DNA from: Rudanella paleaurantiibacter
GTDB taxonomy: Bacteria; Bacteroidota; Bacteroidia; Cytophagales; Spirosomataceae
Direction of reading: 5' to 3'
NCBI RefSeq assembly: GCF_009184635.1
Contig: NZ_WELI01000005.1
Span: forward strand, 186,001-250,000
DNA length: 64,000 nt
Shown here: positions 18,000 to 27,055 of the stretch, piece by piece
How the letters are laid out: every line of letters starts with the position of its first letter
How positions within the stretch are numbered: position 1 is the stretch's first letter
Notes under the pieces: model-generated
Database searches by the model: none
Told to the model about the DNA's origin: nothing
The model's input: only the letters and a program-made list of their open reading frames with translations
Position numbers and translations under genes: made by a program

Positions 18000-18746
18000 T
18001 TAGTGTACGTAAATCATCTTACGAGTCATACCTCCATCAACAACAAAATTTTGGCCCGTAACGAAGTCATTCTGCGGATCGGTCAGGAACAGAACCATAC
18101 GGGCAATATCGTCGGGCGTGCCTACGCGGCCGGCCGGATGTTGAGCATGGTCTTTTTTACGCAACGTCTGCGGCCCGTCCGGAACGTCGATCCAGCCGGG
18201 GCTAATTGAGTTGACCCGCACAGTAGGGCCGAGCGAAATGGCCAGTGAATGAGTCAGGGCCACCAACGCACCCTTAGTAGCCGAGTAAGCAAACGTGTCG
18301 GGCTCCGACTGAAAGGCCCGCGTTGAGGCAATGTTGATGATACTTCCCCGGTGTTTGGCCAGTTCGGCAGCGGCATACTTTGCCCCCAGAAACGCCCCGG
18401 TCAGGTTAGTTCCGAGCACGCGGTTCCAGTCGGCAAGCGTCACCTCTTCAAGTGGCTTTTCGTCCATCACGCCCGCATTGTTCACCAGCACATCAATCCG
18501 CCCAAACCGTTCGAGGGTCTGGGCAATTCCGCGCTGCACATCGGTTTCGGCCGATACATCACACGGGAAAGTCAGATACCGGTCGGCGTCGGCCTTAAGC
18601 TGCTGGGGTAGTCTGTTCAGTTCATCGGGGTTCACATCCCAAATAGCGACGCGGTACTTATTTTCCAGCAGTAAGCGGGCCGTAGCCAGGCCAATGCCGT
18701 GGGCAGCACCGGTTACAATCGCTACTTTTTCGGTAGATTGAGACAT
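18000..18746 (-). CDS. SDR family NAD(P)-dependent oxidoreductase
   Basis: ATG 18746 gives 248 residues, the usual length of a classical short-chain dehydrogenase; the frame further upstream to 18839 is not needed. The cofactor motif TGAAHGIG is at 12-19, D38 follows beta-2 (favouring NAD), NNAG is at 89-92, and the catalytic residues are Ser141, Tyr154 and Lys158 (YSATK). The C-terminal VDGGMTRKM is standard. It oxidises or reduces a small alcohol or ketone in the cytoplasm. It is monocistronic and divergent from the deacetylase-like gene; the substrate cannot be inferred. Confidence 0.93.
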   Translation of the reverse strand: MSQSTEKVAIVTGAAHGIGLATARLLLENKYRVAIWDVNPDELNRLPQQLKADADRYLTFPCDVSAETDVQRGIAQTLERFGRIDVLVNNAGVMDEKPLEEVTLADWNRVLGTNLTGAFLGAKYAAAELAKHRGSIINIASTRAFQSEPDTFAYSATKGALVALTHSLAISLGPTVRVNSISPGWIDVPDGPQTLRKKDHAQHPAGRVGTPDDIARMVLFLTDPQNDFVTGQNFVVDGGMTRKMIYVH

Positions 18747-18896
18747 TTTGGGTGTATCGTTTACAGTTTTTCGGTTATCAGTTTGGGGTAGCGTATGAGC
18801 TCTGCTTTTGGCAAAATTGCCCCGGTATGCCAACACCAACCCAAATTGGGCAGTTAAGTAGGTAGCATCTTTATCCTACGGGAAGCCTTTCGATTC

Positions 18897-19829
18897 ATGG
18901 TTTCAATTGCCTACGCTCCACTGTACAAACTCCCACTTCCTACCGGCCCCAAACGTGGCGACGAACCGGGCGAACCCCACCGCTTTCCCATGCTAAAATA
19001 CGAGCTGATCCCGGAGCAGCTGCTGTATGAAGGCACCTGTACCCCCGAACATTTTTTCGTGCCCGGCTCCGTCGACGACCGATGGGTATTGGGCGTGCAT
19101 ACACCTGCCTACGTTACTCAGCTGAAAACCCTGACTTTGCCGCCCGCCATGGTCCGGCGGATTGGGTTTCCGCTCACTCCTGAACTAATCGAACGAGAGT
19201 GGATCATTACGCAGGGCACCATTGATTGTGCGTTGTGGGCGCTGCAACACGGATGCGCCCTCAATGTAGCCGGAGGCACGCACCACGCTTACCCCGACAA
19301 AGGCGAGGGGTTCTGCCTGCTCAACGATGTGGGCGTGGCGGCTCATTACCTGTTGGAAACCGGGCAGGCTCGTCGGATTCTGGTCATCGACCTCGACGTG
19401 CATCAGGGTAACGGCACGGCCGTGATGTTTGCGCAGGAGGAGCGGGTGTTTACGTTTAGTATGCACGGCAAAGACAATTATCCGCTCAAAAAAGAACAGT
19501 CGGACCTGGACATTGCTTTACCGACTGGCACTAACGACGAAGTGTATCTGAATACCCTCTACGATACCCTACCCGGCCTGATCGACCGGCATCAGCCCGA
19601 TTTTCTGTTCTACGTAGCGGGCGTAGACATTGTGAGCACCGACCGGCTGGGTAAACTCGCCGTGAGCCGCGACGGTTGCCGTCAGCGCGACGTGTTTGTG
19701 TTCGACACAGCCATTGACCGGGGGCTGCCTATTGTAGTTTCAATGGGGGGCGGTTATTCGCCCCGCATTGCCGACATTGTAGAGGCCCACTGCAATACAT
19801 TTCGGGTAGCCGTGGGGAAGTTTTCGTAA
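18897..19829 (+). CDS. Histone deacetylase-like amidohydrolase
   Basis: The 310-residue product has the arginase/deacetylase fold motifs in order: VAGGTHHAYPDKGEGFCLLND with His129 and His130, LVIDLDVHQGNGT with Asp165 and His169 as zinc ligands, and YVAGVDIVSTDRLGKL with Asp244 as third ligand. SMGGGYSPRI near the end is the glycine-rich loop. Bacterial members remove acetyl groups from proteins, polyamines or other amides. It stands alone, divergent from the SDR gene with a 150-base spacer. Confidence 0.92.
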   Translation: MVSIAYAPLYKLPLPTGPKRGDEPGEPHRFPMLKYELIPEQLLYEGTCTPEHFFVPGSVDDRWVLGVHTPAYVTQLKTLTLPPAMVRRIGFPLTPELIEREWIITQGTIDCALWALQHGCALNVAGGTHHAYPDKGEGFCLLNDVGVAAHYLLETGQARRILVIDLDVHQGNGTAVMFAQEERVFTFSMHGKDNYPLKKEQSDLDIALPTGTNDEVYLNTLYDTLPGLIDRHQPDFLFYVAGVDIVSTDRLGKLAVSRDGCRQRDVFVFDTAIDRGLPIVVSMGGGYSPRIADIVEAHCNTFRVAVGKFS

Positions 19830-19939
19830 CTTTGACCGACGCAAACCCGACGCCCGGTTCGGTGGTCTGACCCCCAACTCGTTAGCCCACGGTCGGCCCG
19901 TCCTGCGCCAACAGTTTTCACAAACAACGTCATCGTACT

Positions 19940-20446
19940 ATGCCAACCTGGTTCCAAGGCACCATCAAATACCAGAAAGAAGAAATTATAACCGACCGTC
20001 AGGGCGATCAGGTTCGGTTAAAAACTATCACAGAAGCCTACCTCGTCGATGCCGTTTCGTACACCGATGCCGAGGCCCGGCTGTACGGAGAGATCCCCGC
20101 CAACACACCTGATTTTCAGATCGCTCGTATCTCAAAAATGAAGCTCTCCGACGTGTTTCATATCGAAGACGGGGGCGACACCTGGTATAAGGCAAAAGTG
20201 ATTTTTTCGACTGAGGACGATAAGGGACGGGAGAAAAAAATCGTGAACAGCATGCTCATCAACGCCAACACTGTGAAGCAGGCGTATGACCAACTTGAAG
20301 ACAGCCTCAAAACGATTTTGATGCCCTACGAGATCACGGACATCAACCGGACGCCGTTGCTCGACATTTTTCCGTACAACGACGAAAACAAAATTCCGGC
20401 TAATCTGAAGCCCCTGCACGAGGCCGTCAGAACCGAAGACGTATAA
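19940..20446 (+). CDS. DUF4494 family protein
   Basis: The 168-residue soluble protein starts MPTWFQGTIKYQKEEI and contains LKTITEAYLVDAVSYTDAEA, FQIARISKMKLSDVFHIEDG and DTWYKAKVIFSTEDD. This pattern is the DUF4494 family, which is confined to Bacteroidota and has no known role. It has no signal peptide, starts 110 bases after the deacetylase-like gene and ends just before a textbook terminator, so it is probably a single-gene unit. Confidence 0.88.
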   Translation: MPTWFQGTIKYQKEEIITDRQGDQVRLKTITEAYLVDAVSYTDAEARLYGEIPANTPDFQIARISKMKLSDVFHIEDGGDTWYKAKVIFSTEDDKGREKKIVNSMLINANTVKQAYDQLEDSLKTILMPYEITDINRTPLLDIFPYNDENKIPANLKPLHEAVRTEDV

Positions 20447-20451
20447 TTCCC

Positions 20452-20476
20452 AGCCCCGCCTTGTCGGGGCTTTTTT
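20452..20476 (+). terminator. Rho-independent terminator after DUF4494 gene
   Basis: AGCCCCG (20452-20458) pairs with CGGGGCT (20465-20471), followed by a run of six T (20471-20476). Confidence 0.88.
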
Positions 20477-20577
20477 ATGGGTCTGAGCCAGGGTACTACA
20501 CACTCGGCGAAGGGTGTATGACGAGTTCTTTGTGATAAGATCGACGGAAGATTTCTTCGAGTGCCCGGTGGCCCGGA

Positions 20578-20653
20578 GGATTACAGGATGTACAGGATTA
20601 TTTGGTTCTTCCGATTCTTTTTAGAGAAGAAAATCCTGTACATCCTGTAATCC
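20578..20653. repeat. Long perfect inverted repeat built from ACAGGAT units
   Basis: Bases 20578-20599 are the exact reverse complement of 20632-20653 (22 bases each), separated by 32 bases. Each arm is internally repetitive: ATTACAGGAT followed by GTACAGGATT. The element lies between convergent genes, downstream of the DUF4494 terminator, and could end transcription of the antiporter operon on the minus strand. Its internal repetition suggests an interspersed genomic repeat family rather than a simple terminator. Confidence 0.75.
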
Positions 20654-20695
20654 TGTCAAAAAAACTTGTCCTACCCACTCGGCAAACCCCATTGT

Positions 20696-21949
20696 TCAGG
20701 AAACCGGCTTCCCAACCGGACGGGCCATTTGCCGGTCCAGGTAGTTCATGACGGGGGTTGCCAGCGCGCCGTGTATACAAATCGACAGCAGCACAATCCA
20801 GCCCGTAAGTGCCCAAATGCGTTCGGGTTCGGCAAATGGGGCCTGTTGCAAGGCGTAGGCCACGTAAAAAAACGACCCTATCCCCCGAATACCAAAACTG
20901 GCCACTACCCAGCGTTCGAGACCGTAAGCCCCGGCCCGGCGCAGGGTAAGCCACCCGCCCAGCGGCCGGATTACAAACACCAGCAGCACACCCATGAGCG
21001 CGTCAATCCACTGCAAGCTATCGAGCAGCCCTGTAGCCAGTGCTCCTCCAAACACCAGCAGCAACATGGCTATCAGAATCCGCTCAATCTGATCCGAAAA
21101 GGCGTGCATATACTCGTGGTACTCGTGCGTACGCTCGTAGCTCCGAATGGTGATGGCTGCCACAAATACCGCCAGAAAACCGTATCCGTGCAGCATTTCG
21201 GTAATGCCGTAGCTGAACAAGGTAACGGCCAGTGCCACAAATCCGTAGGCCGACGTTTTGATGCAGATCCGCTGCGGCAGGCCAAAGATCAAGTATGCCA
21301 AAAGCCGCCCCGACAACCACCCACCCAACACGCCCATTCCTACCCGGTACAGCAGGTCATTCCAAACCCAGGTGGTGAGCGTTGCGGGTAACGTAGCCGA
21401 TGTAACCGTAGCCAGACCAATGGCCAGATACACAAACGGAAAGGCCAATCCATCGTTCAGGCCAGCCTCGGCGGTCAGAGCAAACCGAACGGTATCTTCT
21501 TTGCCCTCATTTGGGTCGCCAACCTGCACATCGCCCGCCAGCACCGGATCGGTGGGGGCCAAAGCCGCCCCCAGCAAGAGGGCTGTAGCGAGCGGCCAGC
21601 CGCCCCACCACCAGTTGAGCGCGGCAAACACCAGAATGGTAACGGTCATGGTCAGCCAGACCAGACGAAGGGGCAGTTTCCAGGTTCGCCAGCGAAATCG
21701 TCGGTCAATTTTGAGTCCGGTGCCCATCAATGCCACAATCACGCAAAGCTCGGTCAGGTGCGTAGCCAGTTCGGGGTGGCTTGTGGGCCGGGGATCGGGC
21801 AAGCCAAGCGGAAACTGATAAAACGCCCAGCCCCCAATAATGAACACGATGGGGTACGACAGCGGATAGTTTTCGAGCACTGAGGGAAGCCAGGCTACCG
21901 CCAGAATAGCGACGCCGAACACCACCAGCACCAGGGTGTATGGTTCCAT
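20696..21949 (-). CDS. CPA1 family sodium/proton antiporter
   Basis: ATG 21949 gives 417 residues beginning directly with the first helix (MEPYTLVLVVFGVAILAVAW). The rest is a row of about 12 hydrophobic helices. The family hallmarks are ALAPTDPVLAGDVQVGD and LTAEAGLNDGLAFPFVYLAI, where the ND pair forms the ion-binding site of electroneutral NhaP-type exchangers. It exports Na+ or K+ in exchange for protons across the inner membrane. A 16-base perfect hairpin lies 15 bases upstream of the start. It is the last gene of a minus-strand series before the inverted repeat. Confidence 0.9.
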   Translation of the reverse strand: MEPYTLVLVVFGVAILAVAWLPSVLENYPLSYPIVFIIGGWAFYQFPLGLPDPRPTSHPELATHLTELCVIVALMGTGLKIDRRFRWRTWKLPLRLVWLTMTVTILVFAALNWWWGGWPLATALLLGAALAPTDPVLAGDVQVGDPNEGKEDTVRFALTAEAGLNDGLAFPFVYLAIGLATVTSATLPATLTTWVWNDLLYRVGMGVLGGWLSGRLLAYLIFGLPQRICIKTSAYGFVALAVTLFSYGITEMLHGYGFLAVFVAAITIRSYERTHEYHEYMHAFSDQIERILIAMLLLVFGGALATGLLDSLQWIDALMGVLLVFVIRPLGGWLTLRRAGAYGLERWVVASFGIRGIGSFFYVAYALQQAPFAEPERIWALTGWIVLLSICIHGALATPVMNYLDRQMARPVGKPVS

Positions 21950-21963
21950 AACGTTGTAGTATG

Positions 21964-22000
21964 GCAATGCCGCTTGTTTGCGTGAAACAAGCGGCATTGC
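21964..22000. terminator. Strong hairpin just upstream of antiporter start
   Basis: GCAATGCCGCTTGTTT (21964-21979) pairs perfectly with AAACAAGCGGCATTGC (21985-22000) around a 5-base loop. There is no T run on either side. It lies between the end of the small lipoprotein gene and the antiporter ATG, so it may be a terminator or a leader hairpin that limits antiporter expression. Confidence 0.5.
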
Positions 22001-22024
22001 ATTCATTAATCGATCAAATTTCCA

Positions 22025-22345
22025 CTACCTGCCCGGTGGACTTTCGAGCCGGTCAGGTCGCGAAACGGTATCCAGGCGGCAGTGTATCGGATTGCGGCAA
22101 TTGCCTTTGTGGGTAAGTACAGCATACCCGTGCGTCACCTCCATCCGCAAGTATTCACAGCCTTCAATCGTCACCACCCGGTACATGGGCGGGCTACTCC
22201 GTTCCTCCTCAATTTGCCGGGCATGGTTCTCACCATATTCCCGGCAGGCTGTTGCGCTTACCATGAGCAGCAAAACCACCCGAGTGCAACGCCGGTTGAC
22301 CAGGAGCCGGAACCCAACCATGAGTTGTTTATCTAATTGACTCAT
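22025..22345 (-). CDS. Small putative lipoprotein with cysteine-rich C-terminus
   Basis: The 106-residue product from ATG 22345 has a hydrophobic N-terminal segment ending in a lipobox-like VSATAC, then a charged linker and the compact motif IEGCEYLRMEVTHGYAVLTH KGNCRNPIHC with three cysteines. Short GCEYI...THKGNC.NPIH proteins recur in Spirosoma-like genomes, as far as I remember; their function is unknown. It is 20 bases downstream of the YitT gene on the same strand, so it may share its transcript. Confidence 0.7.
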   Translation of the reverse strand: MSQLDKQLMVGFRLLVNRRCTRVVLLLMVSATACREYGENHARQIEEERSSPPMYRVVTIEGCEYLRMEVTHGYAVLTHKGNCRNPIHCRLDTVSRPDRLESPPGR

Positions 22346-22365
22346 ACAACGGCTGTTTTGTTTGG

Positions 22366-23253
22366 TTAATGGAGCGGGCGGCCCTTTACCATTCCCCCCT
22401 TGGCATCGTCGATACCGTGGTTGACAATAAACGCCTGACTGTCGATCTGCTCGATCTTGTCTTTCAGTCGGGTCAGCTCCAGACGCGTCACCACCACGTA
22501 CAGAATATTCGTGTCGTTATGCCGCAAGCCCCGTTTTCCGTAGCCTTTTTCGCCTTTCAGTACCGAAACACCCCGCCCCATTTGTTCGGTGATCATCTGC
22601 CGGATGGCCTCGTGTTGGTCCGAAATAATAATGACGGCGGTGTATTCCTCGATACCGTGGAGCAGGAAGTCAATCGTTTTTGACGCGGCCAGGTACGTCA
22701 GCATGGCATACAGGGCGGTTTCGATATTAAGTAACAGGGCAGCCGCGCCAAACACCAGCACGTTGATGACCATAATTACGTCGCCCACCGTAAGTGGGGA
22801 GCGACGGCTAATCCAGATAGCCAAAACCTCTGTGCCGTCGAGAACGCCCCCGCCCCGAATGGCCAGTCCAATACCCGCGCCCAGAAAAAAGCCACCAAAA
22901 ACCGATATGAGTAGCTTATCAGTCGTTACAAGCGGGTATGGAACTACCACCAGACAGATGGCCAGTAGCCCAATAGCAATGATGGTTCGAATAGCAAAAC
23001 CGATTGAAATCTGCCGGTAGCCCATCCAGATAAACGGTAGGTTCACCACCACTACCAACAGGGCCAGTTCTACCCCGGTTGTCACCTCCAGCAGTAGGGC
23101 AATCCCCATAGCGCCCCCATCCAGAAAGTCGTTTGGAAGCAGAAATCCTTTGAGGCCCATACCCGCGCAGAGCACGCCAGCACACAGAAAACCCAGATCC
23201 TTAAGCAGGCGGAGCCGGGCTTGAGTCGTTGTTTCGATTACGGTTGATGTCAT
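22366..23253 (-). CDS. YitT family membrane protein (DUF161/DUF2179)
   Basis: The 295-residue product has five or six helices in the first 190 residues, including the YitT signature FLLPNDFLDGGAMGIALLLE and the repeat GGGVLDGTEVLAIWISRRSP. The C-terminal DUF2179 domain (YTAVIIISDQHEAIRQMITE, RGVSVLKGEKGYGKRGLRHN) is cytoplasmic. The family is widespread in the inner membrane with a suggested transport role. It lies between the MMPL exporter and the small lipoprotein gene with spacers of 29 and 20 bases, so the three may be one operon. Confidence 0.9.
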   Translation of the reverse strand: MTSTVIETTTQARLRLLKDLGFLCAGVLCAGMGLKGFLLPNDFLDGGAMGIALLLEVTTGVELALLVVVVNLPFIWMGYRQISIGFAIRTIIAIGLLAICLVVVPYPLVTTDKLLISVFGGFFLGAGIGLAIRGGGVLDGTEVLAIWISRRSPLTVGDVIMVINVLVFGAAALLLNIETALYAMLTYLAASKTIDFLLHGIEEYTAVIIISDQHEAIRQMITEQMGRGVSVLKGEKGYGKRGLRHNDTNILYVVVTRLELTRLKDKIEQIDSQAFIVNHGIDDAKGGMVKGRPLH

Positions 23254-23282
23254 TGTGGACAGTTATAGCTGTTGTGTTCATG

Positions 23283-25586
23283 TTACACTCGATAGCGTTT
23301 GAGGGTCAACAATAAAGCGGGCAACAACACCAGGTTTGTCAGGCAAGCCATTAATACCGTTGTGGCAACCAGCACGCCCAAAGCGGCCGTACCACCAAAA
23401 CTTGAAGCGGCAAACACGGCAAAGCCGACGGCCAGAATCAACGCTGTATAAATGAGGCTAATACCTGTTTCGCTAATGGCTGCGCTAATGGCCACCGGGG
23501 GCTCCAGCCCAAGCTGTAACTGCCGCCGGTAGCTCGTCAGGAAGTACACCGTTCCGTCGGAAGCCAACCCAAACGCTATACTGAAAATCAAAATAGTAGA
23601 TGGTTTGAACGGAATCCCCGCGTATCCCATAATCCCGGCCGTCACGACCAGAGGAATCAGGCAGGGTAATTTCGATAAGAGAATAATCGGAATAGACCGG
23701 AACAACACCATCCCAACCAGGGCAATCAGAATAATGGCAATCAGCAGGCTCTCATAAAGATTGCCAAGCAGGTAGTCATTACTCTGCAAAAAAACCAGAC
23801 TGTGGCCCGTCAGGCTCACCTTATAACCCGTGCCGGCAAATACCGAATCGATGCGGGGACGCAGGCTACCCAGTACTTCCTGCATCCGAATCGAGCCAAC
23901 ATCGGCCATTTGGTAGCTTACCCGCGTGATTTGCCGCGACGAATCCAGAAATGACTGTGCGAGCGATGAGGTGGCCGAGGCTTTGCCCGTCAGCGGGGCG
24001 TCGCCGACCATCTTTTTGAGCTCCATAGCCGGGGGCAACACGTAGTATTTGGGGTTTCCGCCCCGGTAGGTCTGATACCCAAACCGGATGGCATCAACGA
24101 GCGAACGGGGTTTCGAAAACTCGGGGTAATCATCCATGACCCGCTCCAGCGCCCGCACTTTGTACAAGGCTCGGCCCGCTTCGGCAAACACCCCGTTGGG
24201 CTCACCCGTGTCAATCATCACCTCCAACGGCAAGGCTCCTTTAAACTGCTGCTCAATAAACCGCAGGTCGGTGTACACCGGGTCGTTTTTGGGGAGGTCA
24301 TCGACTACGTAGCCCTCCACCCGAATCAAGAACATGCCCAATGAGCTGAGAACCGTGATAACCGTAACGAGCCCATACACCAGCCCCCGCCGGTTGTGCA
24401 CCCAGTAGTCGACCCGGCTGAGTACCCCACGCCAGCGGCCACCCTGCAAGGTTTGCAGTTGCCCCGCTTTAGGCACAGGCAGGTAACTGAGCAGAATGGG
24501 TACCATGAGTAAGCACACGACGTACACGGCCATAACGCAAATAGCCGCCACCACGCCAAACTCCATGAGCAGCCGGCTATTGGTGAAGTAAAACACCCCA
24601 AACCCGATGGCCGTAGTCACGTTGGCCAGCAAAGCCGACAGACCAATTTGCCGGATCATAACCTCCAGCGCCCGCTGTTTATCGCCGTGTTCGGCCAGTT
24701 CCTCATGGTACTTGTTGATCAGAAACACGCAGTTCGGCACGCCAATCACAATGAGCAGGGGCGGAATCAGGCCTGTGAGCAAGGTAATTTCATAACCCAG
24801 CAACGACAGCGTACCGACGGCCACACACACACCGATTGCTACCACCGTCATGGACAGCCAGACCACCCGGCCCGACCGGAACAGCAGCCAGACCATCAGG
24901 CCCGTAAAGGCAGCCGCCAGCCCCATAAAGAGTTTCATCTCGCCCGACACTTTCTTCATTACCTCGGTCCGAATGGACGGAAGCCCCGAATAGTGCAGTT
25001 CGATGTTGTTTTTCTCGGCGAAGGCCTTGCCGTATTCCCGGATGGTTTGCACCAGCTCAATGCGGGCGCGCGAGTTCAGCTTCTGCTCATCAAACGTGAT
25101 AGCCATCAGCGTGGCTTTCGTAGCCGGGTTAATCAGCAGTCCCTCGTAAAAGGGAAGGCTCAGCACCTGCGTTTTCAGACTATCGACCTCGGCTTGTGTC
25201 TGCGGCATTCGGGTTACCACCGGCCGAATTCCCCAGGTGCTATCGTTGCGCTGCAGGTTAAACATGCGGGCCGACGACAATACCTGCCGCACGCCCTGTA
25301 GTTTACCCACCTGCTCGGTCATCTGGTACCAGCCCTGATACACCGGCAGATCAAACCAGCGGTCGCTTTGCCAGCCAATCACCATGAGGGTGCCATCGGC
25401 CCCAAAACGCTCCTTGAAGCGTTCGTACTGAAACTGAGTCGAATCAGACAAAGGCAGCACCCGCGCAATTTGATACGACAATTGGAGCCGGGTGCCAAAA
25501 TAGGCCATAACCCCGGTCAACATTACCAGAAAACCGAGCCACACCAGCCGGTACGAAAGAATAGTGCGGGCTATCGCAGACCACAT
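23283..25586 (-). CDS. MMPL/RND family exporter
   Basis: ATG 25586 gives 767 residues; a TTG two codons earlier is less likely. The architecture is the RND half-channel pair: one helix, a periplasmic domain (residues 35-215), a helix bundle with GYEITLLTGLIPPLLIVIGV and FLINKYHEELAEHGDKQRAL, a central loop, one helix, a second periplasmic domain (about 425-610) and a second bundle with PSTILIFSIAFGLASDGTVY. Such exporters use the proton gradient to move lipids or hydrophobic molecules to the periplasm. The YitT gene follows at 29 bases. The cargo is unknown. Confidence 0.9.
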   Translation of the reverse strand: MWSAIARTILSYRLVWLGFLVMLTGVMAYFGTRLQLSYQIARVLPLSDSTQFQYERFKERFGADGTLMVIGWQSDRWFDLPVYQGWYQMTEQVGKLQGVRQVLSSARMFNLQRNDSTWGIRPVVTRMPQTQAEVDSLKTQVLSLPFYEGLLINPATKATLMAITFDEQKLNSRARIELVQTIREYGKAFAEKNNIELHYSGLPSIRTEVMKKVSGEMKLFMGLAAAFTGLMVWLLFRSGRVVWLSMTVVAIGVCVAVGTLSLLGYEITLLTGLIPPLLIVIGVPNCVFLINKYHEELAEHGDKQRALEVMIRQIGLSALLANVTTAIGFGVFYFTNSRLLMEFGVVAAICVMAVYVVCLLMVPILLSYLPVPKAGQLQTLQGGRWRGVLSRVDYWVHNRRGLVYGLVTVITVLSSLGMFLIRVEGYVVDDLPKNDPVYTDLRFIEQQFKGALPLEVMIDTGEPNGVFAEAGRALYKVRALERVMDDYPEFSKPRSLVDAIRFGYQTYRGGNPKYYVLPPAMELKKMVGDAPLTGKASATSSLAQSFLDSSRQITRVSYQMADVGSIRMQEVLGSLRPRIDSVFAGTGYKVSLTGHSLVFLQSNDYLLGNLYESLLIAIILIALVGMVLFRSIPIILLSKLPCLIPLVVTAGIMGYAGIPFKPSTILIFSIAFGLASDGTVYFLTSYRRQLQLGLEPPVAISAAISETGISLIYTALILAVGFAVFAASSFGGTAALGVLVATTVLMACLTNLVLLPALLLTLKRYRV

Positions 25587-25617
25587 AAACAAAACCAGAA
25601 GATAAAGTAAAACACAG

Positions 25618-25650
25618 GCCTGCCCGGCGGTAATACGGGCCTGGGCAGGC
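25618..25650. terminator. Hairpin upstream of the MMPL exporter gene
   Basis: GCCTGCCC (25618-25625) pairs with GGGCAGGC (25643-25650), and the flanks extend the pairing imperfectly. On the minus strand it lies between the interrupted membrane gene and the exporter ATG, where it could end transcription of the former. Confidence 0.5.
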
Positions 25651-25730
25651 GATTAAAACGAAGAGGGTTCTTTACGAGCCGTAGCCTGATTCAGACCTGA
25701 GCCTATTTTATCCGGCAAAAACAGGCGACT

Positions 25731-26189
25731 CTAAGCCCGTCTTTGCCGGTTATCAATCAGGCGTTTGAACAGAAAACCCGTTGGCAACCCCAATAGCAGA
25801 GGGTGCTATGGGGCATTGATGGCAATTTGATGCTCGAAAATAAACCGCATGGCCGCCTGATACCCATACTCAGGCCGGGGCGCATAGGCCCAGTAAAGCA
25901 ACCGGATAGCGAACGACACAAAACCCGACGGAGCCAGCAACGCCAGAGGCTCCATGGTACCGGCATACCCTCTGACGGGACACACGGGCTGCCCAACATG
26001 CAAGGCAAAATAAGCCCCAAAATGCCTAAACTGATGGTCGGGAGAGTCGGGGGCGCAGGCAATGGTAGGCGACTGAAACGGATGGAGCGTAGCCGTCGTG
26101 GATTCACCGGGCCACAGCATCGGGCACAAGGTCATACACAGACCCAGTACCCAACCCATAACCAGTGTTCCAAACCAACGATGGCCCAT
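25731..26189 (-). pseudogene. Small membrane protein gene interrupted by an in-frame TAG
   Basis: From ATG 26189 a frame of 127 codons ends at TAG 25806-25808. It encodes one N-terminal helix (WFGTLVMGWVLGLCMTLCPM), a loop with a PDSPDHQFRHFGAYFALHVG segment and a second hydrophobic segment (LALLAPSGFVSFAIRLLYWA). Beyond the TAG the same frame stays open for 24 more codons and encodes LLLGLPTGFLFKRLI with a basic tail, a typical last helix and cytoplasmic end, before a second TAG at 25731-25733. The simplest reading is a broken 151-residue membrane protein; a genuine stop with chance downstream coding, or a sequencing error, remain possible. No family is recognised. Confidence 0.5.
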
Positions 26190-26429
26190 AAAGTCTTGTC
26201 AAATCGGTTCCAGTCAGTAGCAATCCAGACGCGGGGCATGGCCCCGAACGGTGAAGAATCCGCTTATTTGGGCAGAAAATTTCTGACCCGACCGAGCAAC
26301 TGCGTCGGTTGCCACCTGCAAAAGTAACGTAAATCGTTCGGGAAACCGGCATTTCTCACCAGATTCGCCGAATTCGGCCCGTGAGTCACTACCGATAAAG
26401 TGCGTAGCCGGTTTGTTCGACTACGTATG

Positions 26430-26475
26430 CATACAAAAAGTCCGGTTTGTTACACGCATGTAACAAACCGGACTT
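26430..26475 (-). terminator. Rho-independent terminator of the frr gene
   Basis: AAGTCCGGTTTGTTACA (26438-26454) pairs perfectly with TGTAACAAACCGGACTT (26459-26475) over 17 bases with a 4-base loop. On the minus strand it is followed by TTTTTGTAT. The remaining spacer 26190-26494 shows no gene; it holds only the upstream region of the interrupted membrane gene. Confidence 0.88.
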
Positions 26476-26494
26476 CCAGTTGTATGGTAGGTGA

Positions 26495-27055
26495 CTACAC
26501 CGAAAGAATATCTTTCTCTTTAGCCACAAATACATCGTCGACACGGGCGATGAACGCATCGGTCAATTTCTGAACCCGCTCTTCGCCCTGCTTCACGGCA
26601 TCTTCAGATACGCCTTCTTTGGTCAGCTTCCGAATCGAGTCATTGGTGTCTTTGCGAATGTTGCGCACGTTCACTTTGGCCACTTCGATTTCCTGCTTTA
26701 CTTTCTTGACTAAATCCCGCCGACGTTCTTCGGTCAGGGGCGGAATACTCAGCCGAATCAGCTCGCCGTCGTTTGACGGAGCCAGACCGATGTTTGAGTT
26801 ACGAATGGCTTTCTCAACCTCACCGATCATTTTTTTCTCAAACGGCTTAATCACAATCGAGCGGGCATCGGGCGTAGTAATTGAGGCCACATTGCCAATA
26901 GGCGACATTACGCCGTAGTATTCTACCTGAATGCCGTCGAGCATGGTTGGGCTCGCTTTACCCGCCCGAATTTTTGTCAATTCAATGGAAAGGTGCTTCA
27001 ACGCCTTCTCCATTGTGTCTTTGGCATCTTCTAAAAATAATTCAATCTCTTCCAT
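26495..27055 (-). CDS. frr: Ribosome recycling factor
   Basis: The 186-residue product matches RRF from end to end: MEEIELFLEDAKDTMEKALK, LTKIRAGKASPTMLDGIQVE YYG, LPIGNVASITTPDAR-like VMSPIGNVASITTPDARSIV, IGLAPSNDGELIRLSIPPLT and EERRRDLVKKVKQ. With EF-G it splits post-termination ribosomes in the cytoplasm. Its place downstream of pyrH is the conserved bacterial order. A strong terminator follows, so it ends the transcription unit. Confidence 0.97.
   Translation of the reverse strand: MEEIELFLEDAKDTMEKALKHLSIELTKIRAGKASPTMLDGIQVEYYGVMSPIGNVASITTPDARSIVIKPFEKKMIGEVEKAIRNSNIGLAPSNDGELIRLSIPPLTEERRRDLVKKVKQEIEVAKVNVRNIRKDTNDSIRKLTKEGVSEDAVKQGEERVQKLTDAFIARVDDVFVAKEKDILSV

Noticed and set aside
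20666-21391. A 241-codon plus-strand frame opposite the antiporter
   Set aside because: Its product is rich in Gln, His and Pro, typical of antisense to membrane helices; the antiporter motifs are on the minus strand. The same holds for 24648-25301 opposite the MMPL gene.
25803-26327. A 174-codon plus-strand frame opposite the interrupted membrane protein
   Set aside because: The product is basic and low in hydrophobic residues, with no domain; the minus strand shows membrane helices.
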